Shown: in pieces, positions 19,101 through 26,819 of the stretch
Layout: each line of letters opens with the position of its first letter
Position numbering within the stretch: position 1 is the stretch's first letter
Source: JAPHTQ01 sp050302275
GTDB taxonomy: Bacteria; Pseudomonadota; Gammaproteobacteria; Thiohalomonadales; Thiohalomonadaceae
Assembly (NCBI GenBank): GCA_050302275.1
Contig: JBNLAT010000027.1
Location: 1 to 40,557, forward strand
Direction: 5' to 3'
Length of the DNA stretch: 40,557 nucleotides
Notes under the pieces: generated by a model
What the model was told of the DNA's origin: nothing
Database searches by the model: none
Seen by the model: the letters and a program-made list of their open reading frames with translations, nothing else
Position numbers and translations under genes: made by a program

Positions 19101-19188
19101 CGTACCGCTGGCCGATGGGCGCGTACTTGGGGCAACCATTACCAAACCGGTATTCTACGATCCGGAAGGAGCACGCCAGAATGTCTGA
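16180..19188 (+). CDS. soxA: sarcosine oxidase alpha subunit
   Basis: The 1002-residue alpha subunit has an N-terminal domain of about 100 residues (FNGRTYQGFEGDSLASALLA), an NAD-binding flavoprotein domain with GAGPAG at 175-180, and a C-terminal GcvT-like domain (about 600-1000) that binds THF and captures the sarcosine methyl as 5,10-methylene-THF. The start is GTG 16180, chosen over the longer open frame because it overlaps the soxD stop (GTGA), has GGAG seven bases upstream and gives the usual MSQ...GGRINR start. The C-terminus overlaps soxG by eight bases. Confidence 0.96.
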   Translation: MSQQQRLESGGRINREGPVSFQFNGRTYQGFEGDSLASALLANGVDVVARSWKYHRPRGVIGHGAEEPNALVQWGTGAETVPNARATQVELFDGLLAASVNCWPSVDFDLWSLTSRFARLLPAGFYYKTFMWPRSFWHKYESVIRRASGFGVSPREPDPDDYVKRNTHCDVLVVGAGPAGLAAALSAARAGARVILADEQSEFGGNLLGSSEEIDGASGAAWAAGVIAELAETDGVRLLARTTVTGYYDHNFLVACERLTDHLPKGKRKGPRERLWRIRAKQVVIAAGAFERPLVFSNNDRPGIMQASSVSTYVNRYAVRPGKRAIVFTNNDSAYRTALDLKAAGVVVAAVVDPRGEPKGELPQRVRDAGIEIIGGSVVVDTHGKKRVSGVDVMALSGTGDAVQGSVRHIECDLVAMSGGWSPTIHLHSQSGAKVRYDDTLACFVPDQSVQAERSAGAANGTFALTACLKEGAQAGAAAARAAGVGAATPIPAPTTEELVEQPIQALWLVPGRLPAGRAPKQFVDFQNDVGAADILLAAREGYHSVEHVKRYTAMGFGTDQGKLGNINGLAILAQALGNDIPSTGTTTFRPNYTPITFGTVAGVERGDLFEPVRKTALHEWHEENGAEFEDVGQWKRPWYYPKPGESLHDAVNRECLATRNSVGIMDASTLGKIEIHGPDAAEFLNRIYTNGWLKLGIDRARYGFMLGEDGMVLDDGVTVRLAEDRFYMHTTTGGAARVLSWMERWLQTEWPELKVYMTSVTDHWVTAAVVGPNSRKVVSAVCDGIDFSAEAFPFMSSREGTAAGVPCRVNRISFSGELAYEVNVRADYGRHLWEALMAAGRSYDITPYGTETMHVLRAEKGFVIVGQETDGSVTPIDLGMDWIVSKQKDFIGRRSLSRPDSVRTDRKQLVGLLTDDPKAVLPEGGQIVNDPRAPKPVPMEGHVTSSYFSATLGHSIALALVKGGHTRHGDKVHVPLADGRVLGATITKPVFYDPEGARQNV

Positions 19189-19825
19189 TGCACCACGCAG
19201 AGAGAGCCCGCTCAACCAGATCAGACTGACCGCTCAACCCGCAGGAGCCGATGCGGAGGTACTGTTGGGGGAACTGCCTTATCAGGGGCTGATCAACCTG
19301 CGCGGGAACCCCGATGAAGGTAGCTTTGTGGCGGCGGTGTCGACCACGCTTGGTTGTGTTTTGCCGCTGAATCCCAACACGATTCATGCGGTGGGTGAGC
19401 TGACAGTATTCTGGCTAGGTCCGGACGAGTGGATGATTCTGACGCCACCGGATCAACAGGATGAGTTAATTGGAAAACTGCGTGATGCGTTGGCGCACTG
19501 TTTCTGCTCGATTGTGGACGTGACCAGCTACTACACGACCATCGCAGTAGGCGGCCGGAGTGCTGCGGACCTGTTGGCCAAAGGCTGTACGCTGGACCTT
19601 CATCCCCGCTCGTTCAGCGTAGGCCAGTGCGCGCAGACGCATGTGGCAAAGGCAACGGTGCTGATTTGGCCGGCGGATGGTGGATCCTCATACCGGTTGC
19701 TGGTGCGGCGCAGTTTTGCCGATTACTTTGGACACTGGTTGAATGAAGCGGTGCGCGAGTTTGGCGCGGCAGCGGAGTTCGATTTTGCCCCCGCTGAACT
19801 GCAGACTGAACAGGTCGCTTCCTGA
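19181..19825 (+). CDS. soxG: sarcosine oxidase gamma subunit
   Basis: This 214-residue smallest-domain GcvT-like subunit completes the heterotetramer. WLGPDEWMILTP, VDVTSYYTTI and LAKGCTLDLHPRSF match SoxG landmarks. ATG 19181 lies inside the end of soxA with GGAAGGA upstream; the open frame extends further 5' but that part is soxA shadow. It is the last gene of the plus-strand run; no clear terminator hairpin with a T-run follows. Confidence 0.93.
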   Translation: MSDAPRRESPLNQIRLTAQPAGADAEVLLGELPYQGLINLRGNPDEGSFVAAVSTTLGCVLPLNPNTIHAVGELTVFWLGPDEWMILTPPDQQDELIGKLRDALAHCFCSIVDVTSYYTTIAVGGRSAADLLAKGCTLDLHPRSFSVGQCAQTHVAKATVLIWPADGGSSYRLLVRRSFADYFGHWLNEAVREFGAAAEFDFAPAELQTEQVAS

Positions 19826-20339
19826 GCCAAAAGGTAGCGGGATGACCCTGCCCGCGGTCGTTTCTGGCGCAGCGAGCGACGAGTCCCTCAAACCGTGGCG
19901 AAGCGGCTCATGTGCGCTGACTGCACGGGATGGCGGATGATGGTTATTGGCCCCGGAATAAAGTCGCACGAACGACATTCTGATTCGTGAACAGGTTTAC
20001 CGGATGCCTCTCTTGGTTTTCTGAACACTAAATCAACTCAGATCCAGGATCAGATACACTCTGAGGCGACTCTAGCGCGCGGCAGCGTGGCCAATGTCCC
20101 AAGTTCTTGGCCAAGGCAGCGCAATGCAGCGGATGGCCGCTTCTGGCCTCGCTCAGAAGGGCAGGATGAGCAATCTACTGGCTTCGTTACAGCTTCCCAG
20201 TGGGTCACCACATGGTTACAGAGTTGCGCTTTAGGATCTGCGCGGAAGACTTTGCCCGCGGGGTGAGGGGGTAGTTGCTTGACGCCGAACCCCTGAGTCT
20301 ATTTCGGGGGCCGGGTATCGGTCCCATCTCAGCAGTCGC
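19826..20339. other. convergent intergenic region soxG / folD
   Basis: This stretch of about 510 bases between two convergent units holds no supported gene. Positions 20088-20217 are a degenerate copy of a repeat also found inside the MITE near 39904-40031. A short hairpin-like CCCC...GGGG around 20290-20310 lacks a T-run, and no convincing terminator was found for either flanking gene. Confidence 0.5.
20088..20217 (+). repeat. diverged copy of the MITE core sequence
   Basis: About 130 bases, beginning near GGCCAATGTCCC and ending near CACCACATGGTT, align by eye at roughly 70% identity to 39904-40031 in the same orientation. The shared blocks include CTTCGTT-CAGCTT and GGCCAA-GCAG-GCA. This copy lacks the inverted ends seen in the complete element, so it is an old, eroded insertion. 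Confidence 0.6.
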
Positions 20340-21293
20340 TTACGGGGTGGCCGGAATGTCATCCAATGTGGGCATTGGCAGACCATGTTGCTGGCATGCC
20401 GCTTTCAGCGTATTCATCAGCAGACAGGCGATGGTCATTGGGCCGACGCCGCCCGGAACCGGTGTGATGGCGCCTGCGATCAAACGCGCCGACTCGAAAT
20501 CCACATCTCCGACCAGCCGGGTTCGATCACCTTCTGCGGCAATCCGGTTGATACCCACATCGATCACCACAGCACCTGGTTTGATCCAGTCACCATCTAC
20601 CATCAGCGGTTGACCGACCGCAGCAACCACGATGTCAGCCGTGCGACACAGTGCTGGTAGATCCTGTGTGCGTGAATGGGCGATTGTCACAGTACAGTTC
20701 TCACGCAGCAGCAAGCTTGCCACAGGTTTGCCTACAATATTGGAGCGTCCGACGACGACTGCGTGCAGACCGTCGAGGCGGTCGAACTGCTCCCGGATCA
20801 AAATCAGGCAGCCAAGCGCCGTGCAGGGAACAACTCCGTCGGCTCCGATCGACAATAGCCCGGCATTGATCGCGTGGAAGCCGTCTACGTCCTTGGCAGG
20901 CGAGATGGCCTGAAGCACTCTTTCAGTGTCGACGTGTGGTGAAAGAGGGAGTTGCACCAGGATGCCGTGCACCGCTGGATCTTCGTTCAGCCGGGCGATC
21001 AGCATCTGTAACGTGTCTTGAGCGACGTTCGCAGGCAGGCGGTACTCGAACGACCCCATGCCTGCCTCACGCGCCTGTTGCGCCTTGTTGCGCACATAGA
21101 CCTGGCTGGCAGCGTCCTCGCCTACCAGGATGACAGCCAGACCCGGTGAGAGGCCGTGATTGTCGCGCAGTTCAACTACATGGCGTGCAATGGCCGCGCG
21201 CAGCCGCAGGGCCGTCTCTTTGCCATCAATCAACGCAGCGCACGGGTTGCTTTCTGCCCGTAGCCCTGGTTCCCCATCTCGGGACGTGACCAT
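20340..21293 (-). CDS. folD: methylene-THF dehydrogenase / methenyl-THF cyclohydrolase
   Basis: This 317-residue bifunctional enzyme oxidises 5,10-methylene-THF to methenyl-THF with NADP+ and hydrolyses it to 10-formyl-THF. The catalytic lysine is in YVRNKAQQ. GILVQLPLSPH, KDVDGFH, VVVGRSNIVGKPVA and PVPGGVGPMT are intact. An N-terminal extension of about 20 residues precedes the usual start. Its ATG shares a base with the stop codon of purU (TGATG), so the two are coupled. In this context it works in the oxidative direction, feeding PurU. Confidence 0.96.
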   Translation of the reverse strand: MVTSRDGEPGLRAESNPCAALIDGKETALRLRAAIARHVVELRDNHGLSPGLAVILVGEDAASQVYVRNKAQQAREAGMGSFEYRLPANVAQDTLQMLIARLNEDPAVHGILVQLPLSPHVDTERVLQAISPAKDVDGFHAINAGLLSIGADGVVPCTALGCLILIREQFDRLDGLHAVVVGRSNIVGKPVASLLLRENCTVTIAHSRTQDLPALCRTADIVVAAVGQPLMVDGDWIKPGAVVIDVGINRIAAEGDRTRLVGDVDFESARLIAGAITPVPGGVGPMTIACLLMNTLKAACQQHGLPMPTLDDIPATP

Positions 21294-22336
21294 CAGCGAA
21301 ACACCACCGTACGGTTGCCATTGAGGTATACGCGATGTTCCGCATCATAGATTACTGCGCGGGCGAGTGCCTGGCACTCCATCTGCCGCCCGGCCGCCAC
21401 CAGATGCTCCGGATGGTAAGAGTGGTCCACACGTTCTACAACCTGCTCAATGATCGGACCTTCGTCCAGGTCGCTGGTGACGTAGTGGGCGGTTGCGCCG
21501 ATCAGTTTGACGCCTCTTTCAAACGCCTGGTGGTAGGGCTTGGCACCCTTGAAACCGGGCAGGAAAGAGTGGTGGATGTTAATCGCTCGCCCGTGCAGCT
21601 TTTTACACAGGTCACCCGAAAGTACCTGCATGTAGCGGGCGAGGACGACCAGGTCAGTTCCGGTCTCCTCGACCAGTGTCATAAGCTTCTCTTCCTGCTC
21701 GGCCTTACTTTCCGGTGTAACCGGCAGATGGTGAAAAGGAATGTTGTGCCAGCGCGCCAGTGGTTCGAGATCCGGGTGGTTGGAGACGATGGCCGGAATA
21801 TCGATGCGCAGCTCACCAGTGCGCCAGCGATAGAGCAGATCATTGAGGCAGTGATCGAACTTTGACACCATGATCAGTACGCATTTGCGCGCATTGCTGT
21901 CGTGAATGGACCACTCAATATCGAATCGCTCGCCCACTTGATTGAAGTCCTCATTCAGGCGTTCGAGCCGCGGTGTCGATGTGCGGTTAGTGCGAAATAC
22001 CACGCGGATAAAGTACCTGCCGGTGATCACATCGTCGTACTGTTCCATGTCGCTGATGTAACAGCCGCGTTCGGCCAGGAATCCGGCAATTGCGGCGACC
22101 ATTCCGATGCGTCCGGGGCCAGCTGCTGTGAGGATATAACTAGCCTCATCGGTGGCCAGTTCTGGAGGAATTCCTCCAGACGGACGGTCTTGCGCGTGGC
22201 GTACGACAGTATCGATGTCTCCCTCGCGAGGTTCGACCGTCGGTTTGTTCTCCAGCTGTTCCTCGCTTGGGTATGCCGTGCCCGGGTCGAGTTCGTCGAG
22301 TGGGGCTGAGGCAATGTCAGGGGAATTTTGTTTCAT
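21293..22336 (-). CDS. purU: formyltetrahydrofolate deformylase
   Basis: The 347 residues include an ACT-like regulatory domain (about 65-145; AAGPGRIGMVAAIAGFLAER) and a formyltransferase-type catalytic domain. The catalytic Asn and His are in INIHHSFLPGF and the Asp in VTSDLDEGPII. It hydrolyses 10-formyl-THF to formate and THF, recycling THF for the demethylation steps and supplying FdsGB/FdsA. An N-terminal extension of about 60 acidic residues is longer than in E. coli PurU (280 aa). GGAAGGA lies before the ATG. It is first in the purU-folD pair and divergent from the corrinoid operon. Confidence 0.95.
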   Translation of the reverse strand: MKQNSPDIASAPLDELDPGTAYPSEEQLENKPTVEPREGDIDTVVRHAQDRPSGGIPPELATDEASYILTAAGPGRIGMVAAIAGFLAERGCYISDMEQYDDVITGRYFIRVVFRTNRTSTPRLERLNEDFNQVGERFDIEWSIHDSNARKCVLIMVSKFDHCLNDLLYRWRTGELRIDIPAIVSNHPDLEPLARWHNIPFHHLPVTPESKAEQEEKLMTLVEETGTDLVVLARYMQVLSGDLCKKLHGRAINIHHSFLPGFKGAKPYHQAFERGVKLIGATAHYVTSDLDEGPIIEQVVERVDHSYHPEHLVAAGRQMECQALARAVIYDAEHRVYLNGNRTVVFR

Positions 22337-22700
22337 CTACTCGTTCCTTCCCGTTTTGTGATAGTGCACGGACTCGTGCCCAGCCTCGAATTGCTGAGTA
22401 CTGCCTGGTGGCGAATGAGATTAATGTAAGCGGTGCATTGTGCTTGCTTGGCCGCGACAAAATCTTGCGGGGCAGCGACAGTGTGTCCGGCTGCCGAGAA
22501 CAGGAGAAAAAGGGAAATAATCCAAGTTGACAGGGTCTCATCGCCCCGTCGATTTGGCGGGTGATCGGCTTATCGCTGGTGGTGTCGCTTTTCGGCAATC
22601 CAGCGTCGCCGGGACGCCAGCAGCAGCATATGCCGGTGCCTAATCTTGCAGCCGTCAAATATGCCGTTTTGAGAGCGGCGGGTAACCAGGAGTGAAAGCG
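22337..22700. other. divergent intergenic region purU / corrinoid operon
   Basis: About 360 bases contain both promoters. TTGACA at 22527-22532 is a perfect -35 hexamer, but no -10 lies 16-18 bases on. No cobalamin or glycine riboswitch core was recognised. The ribosome binding site for the corrinoid gene, CAGGAG, is at 22687-22692. Confidence 0.5.
22366..22379. promoter_or_regulatory. inverted repeat upstream of purU
   Basis: GCACG-GACT-CGTGC is a perfect 5-bp inverted repeat 30 bases before the purU start. Its inner half-sites (CACG...CGTG) resemble those of the repeat at 32054-32068, upstream of the dgc cluster. A shared regulator site is possible but unproven. Confidence 0.3.
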
Positions 22701-23408
22701 ATGGCCGAAGGCGAACACGCTGCAGTAGACGAGCTTGATCTTGCATCTCTGCCTGATGATGAACTGGTCGAGCAGATGCATGACGATCTGTATGACGGCA
22801 TGAAAGAGGCGGTTGTGGAAGGTACCGAGATTCTCCTCTCTCGCGGGTGGACCCCTGACCGGGTACTCAACGAAGCACTGGTCGGAGGGATGGCGATTGT
22901 CGGTGTCGATTTTCGCGACGGTATTCTGTTTGTCCCCGAGGTACTGCTGGCTGCCAATGCGATGAAAGGCGGGATGGAGATTCTACGACCGCTGTTGGCT
23001 GAAACCGGTGCGCCACCCATTGGCAAAATGGTAATCGGAACCGTCAAGGGCGACATCCACGACATTGGTAAGAACCTGGTTGCCATGATGATGGAGGGCG
23101 CCGGGTTCGAGGTGATCGACATTGGCATCAATATCCCGGTGGAGCAGTACCTTGAGGCCTTGGAAAAGCACCAGCCTGACATCCTGGGCATGTCTGCTCT
23201 ACTGACCACCACCATGCCCTACATGAAAGTGGTGATCGACGAATTGAAAACCAAGGGGCTGCGAGACCATTACATCGTCTTGGTGGGTGGTGCACCGCTG
23301 AATGAGGAATTTGGCATGGCTGTGGGCGCCGATGCGTATTGCCGCGATGCAGCAGTAACCGTCGAAATCGCCAAGGCAAAAATAGCCGAACGGCGTGCGG
23401 CAGCCTGA
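22701..23408 (+). CDS. mtgC: corrinoid (methylcobamide-carrier) protein
   Basis: This 235-residue cytosolic two-domain carrier belongs to the MtbC/MttC/MtgC family. Residues 1-100 form the helical cap domain. The Rossmann domain has the full cobamide motif: GDIHDIG with axial ligand His120 (D118-x-H120-x-x-G123), SALL at 165-168 and GG at 196-197. It shuttles a methyl group on cobalt between a substrate methyltransferase (MtgB type, 30200-31747) and the methyl-THF enzyme encoded downstream. ATG 22701 has CAGGAG eight bases before it; a GTG three codons upstream is less likely. It is first in a seven-gene unit with RACo last. Confidence 0.95.
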   Translation: MAEGEHAAVDELDLASLPDDELVEQMHDDLYDGMKEAVVEGTEILLSRGWTPDRVLNEALVGGMAIVGVDFRDGILFVPEVLLAANAMKGGMEILRPLLAETGAPPIGKMVIGTVKGDIHDIGKNLVAMMMEGAGFEVIDIGINIPVEQYLEALEKHQPDILGMSALLTTTMPYMKVVIDELKTKGLRDHYIVLVGGAPLNEEFGMAVGADAYCRDAAVTVEIAKAKIAERRAAA

Positions 23409-23423
23409 TGGCGCAGGTCTGAA

Positions 23424-24053
23424 GTGAGCGAGAGAACGTCACTGCCTTCGGTGTTGGTGATCGCTTGCGGTGCCCTGGCAAAGGAACTGGTAGAGCTGAT
23501 CCGCATCAACCAATGGTCGCAGGTTCAAGTGACATGCCTTCCGGCACGACTGCATAACCGACCGGATCTGATTCCCCAGGCGGTGCGTGACTCTATTCAT
23601 CGGCATCGAAAAAGCGGACAGAAAACTTTTGTTGCATACGGTGATTGTGGGACAGGGGGCGAACTGGACCGCGTGCTTCAGGCCGAAGGTGTGGAGCGGA
23701 TCGCAGGTGCTCACTGCTATGGATTCCTCGCCGGCCTCAATGAATTTGAGCAGTTGTGTGACCAAGAGGTAGGTACTTTCTATCTGACTGATTTTCTGGT
23801 GCGACACTTTGAACGGTTGGTGATCTCTGGATTGGGGTTGGATCGCCATCCCGAATTGCAGGATTTGTACTTCGGTAACTATCGCCGCCTGGTCTATCTG
23901 GCGCAGACGGCTGATGATCAGCTGATTGATGCGGCGCAGCGGGCGGCCCGGCGGCTGGCGCTGCCGCTGGAGGTTCAGCATACGGGGCTTGAGCCATTGG
24001 CCCAGGCACTGCTTCCGCTGGTGACATGGGGGCAGGACGAGTGCCGGATGTAA
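23424..24053 (+). CDS. DUF1638 family protein
   Basis: This 209-residue protein of unknown function has the family landmarks IACGALAKE, LPARLHNRPDLIP, YGDCGTGGELD and AGAHCYG. Conserved cysteines C15, C75 and C98 could bind a metal or cluster. In other genomes DUF1638 genes often sit beside corrinoid proteins and MttB-like methyltransferases; here it directly follows the corrinoid gene. It may help assemble, repair or accept the methyl cargo, but no activity is known. The start is GTG 23424 with only a weak upstream binding site. Confidence 0.8.
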   Translation: MSERTSLPSVLVIACGALAKELVELIRINQWSQVQVTCLPARLHNRPDLIPQAVRDSIHRHRKSGQKTFVAYGDCGTGGELDRVLQAEGVERIAGAHCYGFLAGLNEFEQLCDQEVGTFYLTDFLVRHFERLVISGLGLDRHPELQDLYFGNYRRLVYLAQTADDQLIDAAQRAARRLALPLEVQHTGLEPLAQALLPLVTWGQDECRM

Positions 24054-24346
24054 TCACAGTGTATTGGCGGGACATCCCTGTCCAGGTGATGGCCAGGCGC
24101 GGGCGCAAGACCACCAAGGTGAGTCTGTCGCCGCGGTTTATGGTGGCGGTGGACCGGGCCGCCATGCGGGCTCACAAGGCCGACGCGGATGCCTATCTGG
24201 CAGAGTGGCGACGCGTCAGCAGGGCAGCTGTGAGTGATGACCTGCAGACGGAGGTGGAGGCCGAAGCGGATCGCATCGAGCACGCTTATAGCGACGCCGA
24301 CCTGGATCGACTGGCGCGAGCCGGTGGCCTGTCGTCGGGTTGTTGA
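24041..24346 (+). CDS. small 'virulence factor' domain protein
   Basis: The 101 residues match the family misleadingly named virulence factor: ITVYWRDIPVQVMARRGRKT, then LSPRFMVAVDRAAMRA and DAYLAEWRR. The function is unknown and nothing suggests virulence here. It overlaps the DUF1638 end by 13 bases and lies between the corrinoid gene and the MTHFR genes. GTG 24041 is the preferred start because the conserved domain begins immediately after it; ATG 24026 in the same frame would add five residues. Co-occurrence with MTHFR and corrinoid genes suggests a role in C1 transfer. Confidence 0.75.
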   Translation: MPDVITVYWRDIPVQVMARRGRKTTKVSLSPRFMVAVDRAAMRAHKADADAYLAEWRRVSRAAVSDDLQTEVEAEADRIEHAYSDADLDRLARAGGLSSGC

Positions 24347-24406
24347 TTCTTGGTAGTGGCGCAAACCGGCCGTGTTGGCTGAGCCATTCTTTCAGGGGTG
24401 TTAACT

Positions 24407-24889
24407 ATGTATGCTGCGAGACGTTTTGCGGTGCGTCATGCGAACTGGTTCGAGCTGATCTACAGGGCCTTCGAACCGGCTATTTCCAAGTTAGATCCGG
24501 TATGGCGCCGAGTTGGTTACCAGCGGGTGGAGCGGCTGGTCGTGGCTGTGGAACAGGCGATCAAGGGCTTTCTGTTTGACTGTCAGATGTGCGGCCGCTG
24601 CGCGCTCAGTTCGACTGGTATGTCCTGCCCGATGAATTGCCCAAAAACGCTGCGTAATGGACCGTGTGGCGGCGTCCGCGCTGATGGTCATTGTGAGATT
24701 AAACCTGAAATGCCTTGCGTCTGGATGGAGGCGTGGTCAGGCAGCCGGCGGATGCGTGCCGGCGATACCATCCATCAGGTACAGAAACCGGTGGATCAAT
24801 CACTCAAGGGTAGTTCTTCCTGGTTGCGCGTGGTTCGCGAAAAGGCTACCGAGCGCAAACAATCATCTCAACCGGAGATTGGCGCATGA
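24407..24889 (+). CDS. MTHFR C-terminal-type Fe-S/zinc protein (MetV-like)
   Basis: This 160-residue protein has a dense set of eight cysteines: C59, C62, C65, C74, C78, C87, C96 and C104 (CQMCGRC, CPMNCPK, NGPCGGV, GHCEI). This is the MTHFR_C domain found as MetV, the partner of MetF in acetogens and some proteobacteria. It would bind one or more iron-sulfur clusters and mediate electron transfer to or from the MetF flavin. AGGGG lies eight bases before ATG 24407. Its TGA overlaps the metF ATG by four bases (ATGA), so the two subunits are coupled. Confidence 0.88.
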   Translation: MYAARRFAVRHANWFELIYRAFEPAISKLDPVWRRVGYQRVERLVVAVEQAIKGFLFDCQMCGRCALSSTGMSCPMNCPKTLRNGPCGGVRADGHCEIKPEMPCVWMEAWSGSRRMRAGDTIHQVQKPVDQSLKGSSSWLRVVREKATERKQSSQPEIGA

Positions 24890-25905
24890 AGTTCGATGAC
24901 GAGCCACCACCAGGGCAACCATTCCCGATACTCCCAGGACACAGTTCCGGCGGCAGATTGGAACGTGTACTGCGCGCTGGCAAATTTGCCGTTACTGCAG
25001 AAATTGCTCCCCCGGATTGTGCTGATCCTGAAGAGGTCTATACGCGTGCGCGCGTGTTTGACGGCTATGTCGATGCCATGAATGCGACTGACAGTTCGGG
25101 CGCGAACTGCCATATGTCCAGCGTTGGTGTCTGTGCGCTGCTGACACGCATAGGTTACGCGCCGGTGATGCAGATCTCCTGCCGCGACAAAAACCGAATT
25201 GCGATCCAGGGTGATGTGCTGGGTGCTGCGGCGATGGGTGTGACCAATGTGTTGTGCCTTTCCGGTGATGGCGTTCAGGCGGGCGACCAGCCTGATGCCA
25301 AACCGGTGTTCGACCTTGATAGTATGTCCTGTCTCGAAACGGTTCGTACGATGCGTGACGAATCGCGTTTTTTGAGTGGACGTCAATTGTCCAGTCCTCC
25401 CTATGTTTTTCTGGGCGCTGCCGCCAATCCGTTTGCGCCGCCGTTTGACTACAGACCATTTCGATTAGGAAAAAAGATCGCGGCGGGAGCCCAGTTCATC
25501 CAGACTCAATACTGCTTTGATATTGAGCGTCTGAAAACCTATATGACCGATGTGCGTAACATGGGCCTGGACAAAAAGTGCTTTCTTCTGATTGGTGTCG
25601 GGCCGTTGGCCTCAGCACGCGCTGCGGAGTGGATTCGCACCAATGTGCCCGGGATCCACATTCCAGATGCAGTCATCAAGCGCCTGGCTGGTGCAAAGCA
25701 ACAAAAAACAGAGGGTAAGCGCATCTGTCTGGAAATGATCCAGCAGATTCGTGAGATTCCCGGTGTGGCGGGTGTTCATGTCATGGCTTACCGCCAGGAG
25801 GAGACTCTGGCTGAGATCATCGATGCATCCGGAGTATTGGGGGGGCGGGTTCCGTGGTATCCCACGCGAGACAGCAACGTTGAAAATGAGAGGGTAGTCG
25901 TATGA
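24886..25905 (+). CDS. metF: methylenetetrahydrofolate reductase, MetF-type
   Basis: This 339-residue FAD-dependent TIM barrel interconverts 5,10-methylene-THF and 5-methyl-THF. Family landmarks are FAVTAEIAPPD, NATDSSGANCHMS, NVLCLSGD, LGAAANPFAPP and AGAQFIQTQYCFDIE. It lacks the long eukaryotic regulatory domain. It lies between metV and the methyl-THF:corrinoid methyltransferase, with ATGA overlaps on both sides. Here it is expected to run in the oxidative direction, turning betaine-derived methyl-THF into methylene-THF. That direction is uphill with NAD+, so the real electron acceptor is an open point. Confidence 0.92.
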   Translation: MKFDDEPPPGQPFPILPGHSSGGRLERVLRAGKFAVTAEIAPPDCADPEEVYTRARVFDGYVDAMNATDSSGANCHMSSVGVCALLTRIGYAPVMQISCRDKNRIAIQGDVLGAAAMGVTNVLCLSGDGVQAGDQPDAKPVFDLDSMSCLETVRTMRDESRFLSGRQLSSPPYVFLGAAANPFAPPFDYRPFRLGKKIAAGAQFIQTQYCFDIERLKTYMTDVRNMGLDKKCFLLIGVGPLASARAAEWIRTNVPGIHIPDAVIKRLAGAKQQKTEGKRICLEMIQQIREIPGVAGVHVMAYRQEETLAEIIDASGVLGGRVPWYPTRDSNVENERVVV

Positions 25906-26819
25906 CTGAGACAGTTATCAGTTCGGCCAAGAAAGAGGTCGTTATCGGATTTGAGCGTCCTTTCGTCATTATTGGCGAGCGCATCAACCCAACCGGGCGC
26001 AAAATCCTGGCGGCCGAAATGGCGGCAGGCGACTACAGCCGGGTCGAAAAAGACGCATTGGAGCAGGTGGCGGCTGGGGCGCAGATGCTGGATGTCAATG
26101 CAGGCATTCCGTTGGCCGACGAGCCGCGTATTCTTGCTGAGACGATTCAGCTGGTGCAGTCGATCACCGATGTGCCGCTGGCGATCGATTCGTCCATAGT
26201 CGAAGCGTTGGAGCGTGGCCTGGAGGTGTATCAGGGCAAGGCTCTGGTCAACTCAGTGACCGGAGAGGAAGACCGTCTGGAGACCGTGCTGCCGCTGATC
26301 AGGAAGTACGGTGCCGCGGTCGTCGCCATATCCAATGACGAGACCGGCATATCGGAAGATCCGGATGTTCGGTTTGAAGTCGCCAAGCGCATTGTCGAGC
26401 GTGCCGAAGATCACGGGATTCCACGTTCAGATGTCATAGTCGATCCGCTGGTGATGCCCATTGGTGCTATCAATAGCTCTGGCATGCAGGTGATGCGACT
26501 GGTGCACCGTCTCAAACATGAGCTGAAGGTCAACACCACGTGTGGGGCCTCCAATGTCAGTTTTGGTTTGCCCAACCGTGATGGTATTAACGGTGCTTTT
26601 TTGAGCATGGCGATCCAGGCGGGATTGACTTCGGCAATCACCAACCCGCTGCACAAAGAGGTGGTGCAGTCGTGCATGGGGGCGGATGTGATGCTTGGCC
26701 GCGATCCGGATTGCGCGCGATGGATCCGGCGTTTTCGCGAAGCTCCGGCGGTAGAGCCTGGTAGCGAAGGAGCTGGAGGCGCCCGTGCCCGGCGCACCAA
26801 CCGTCGCCGGAGCGCTTGA
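25902..26819 (+). CDS. mtgA: methylcorrinoid:tetrahydrofolate methyltransferase (MtgA/AcsE-like)
   Basis: This 305-residue pterin-binding TIM barrel has FVIIGERINPTGRK at the N-terminus, QMLDVNAG, VPLAIDSS, VIVDPLVMPIG and CGASNVSFGLPNR, which supply the Asp and Asn residues that hold the pterin in AcsE/MetH-type enzymes. It would move the methyl from the corrinoid protein to THF, giving 5-methyl-THF for MetF. It starts within the metF stop (ATGA) and its last 35 bases overlap the RACo gene. The C-terminal 25 residues are a Gly/Arg-rich tail outside the fold. Assignment as MtgA rather than AcsE rests on the missing acetyl-CoA pathway genes and on the betaine context. Confidence 0.88.
   Translation: MTETVISSAKKEVVIGFERPFVIIGERINPTGRKILAAEMAAGDYSRVEKDALEQVAAGAQMLDVNAGIPLADEPRILAETIQLVQSITDVPLAIDSSIVEALERGLEVYQGKALVNSVTGEEDRLETVLPLIRKYGAAVVAISNDETGISEDPDVRFEVAKRIVERAEDHGIPRSDVIVDPLVMPIGAINSSGMQVMRLVHRLKHELKVNTTCGASNVSFGLPNRDGINGAFLSMAIQAGLTSAITNPLHKEVVQSCMGADVMLGRDPDCARWIRRFREAPAVEPGSEGAGGARARRTNRRRSA

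Noticed and set aside
22527..22555. TTGACA as a promoter for the corrinoid operon
   Set aside because: No acceptable -10 hexamer lies 16-18 bases downstream.
22337..22700. Cobalamin or glycine riboswitch upstream of the corrinoid or glycine genes
   Set aside because: No B12-box or glycine-aptamer core could be recognised here or upstream of glyA (11289-11463).
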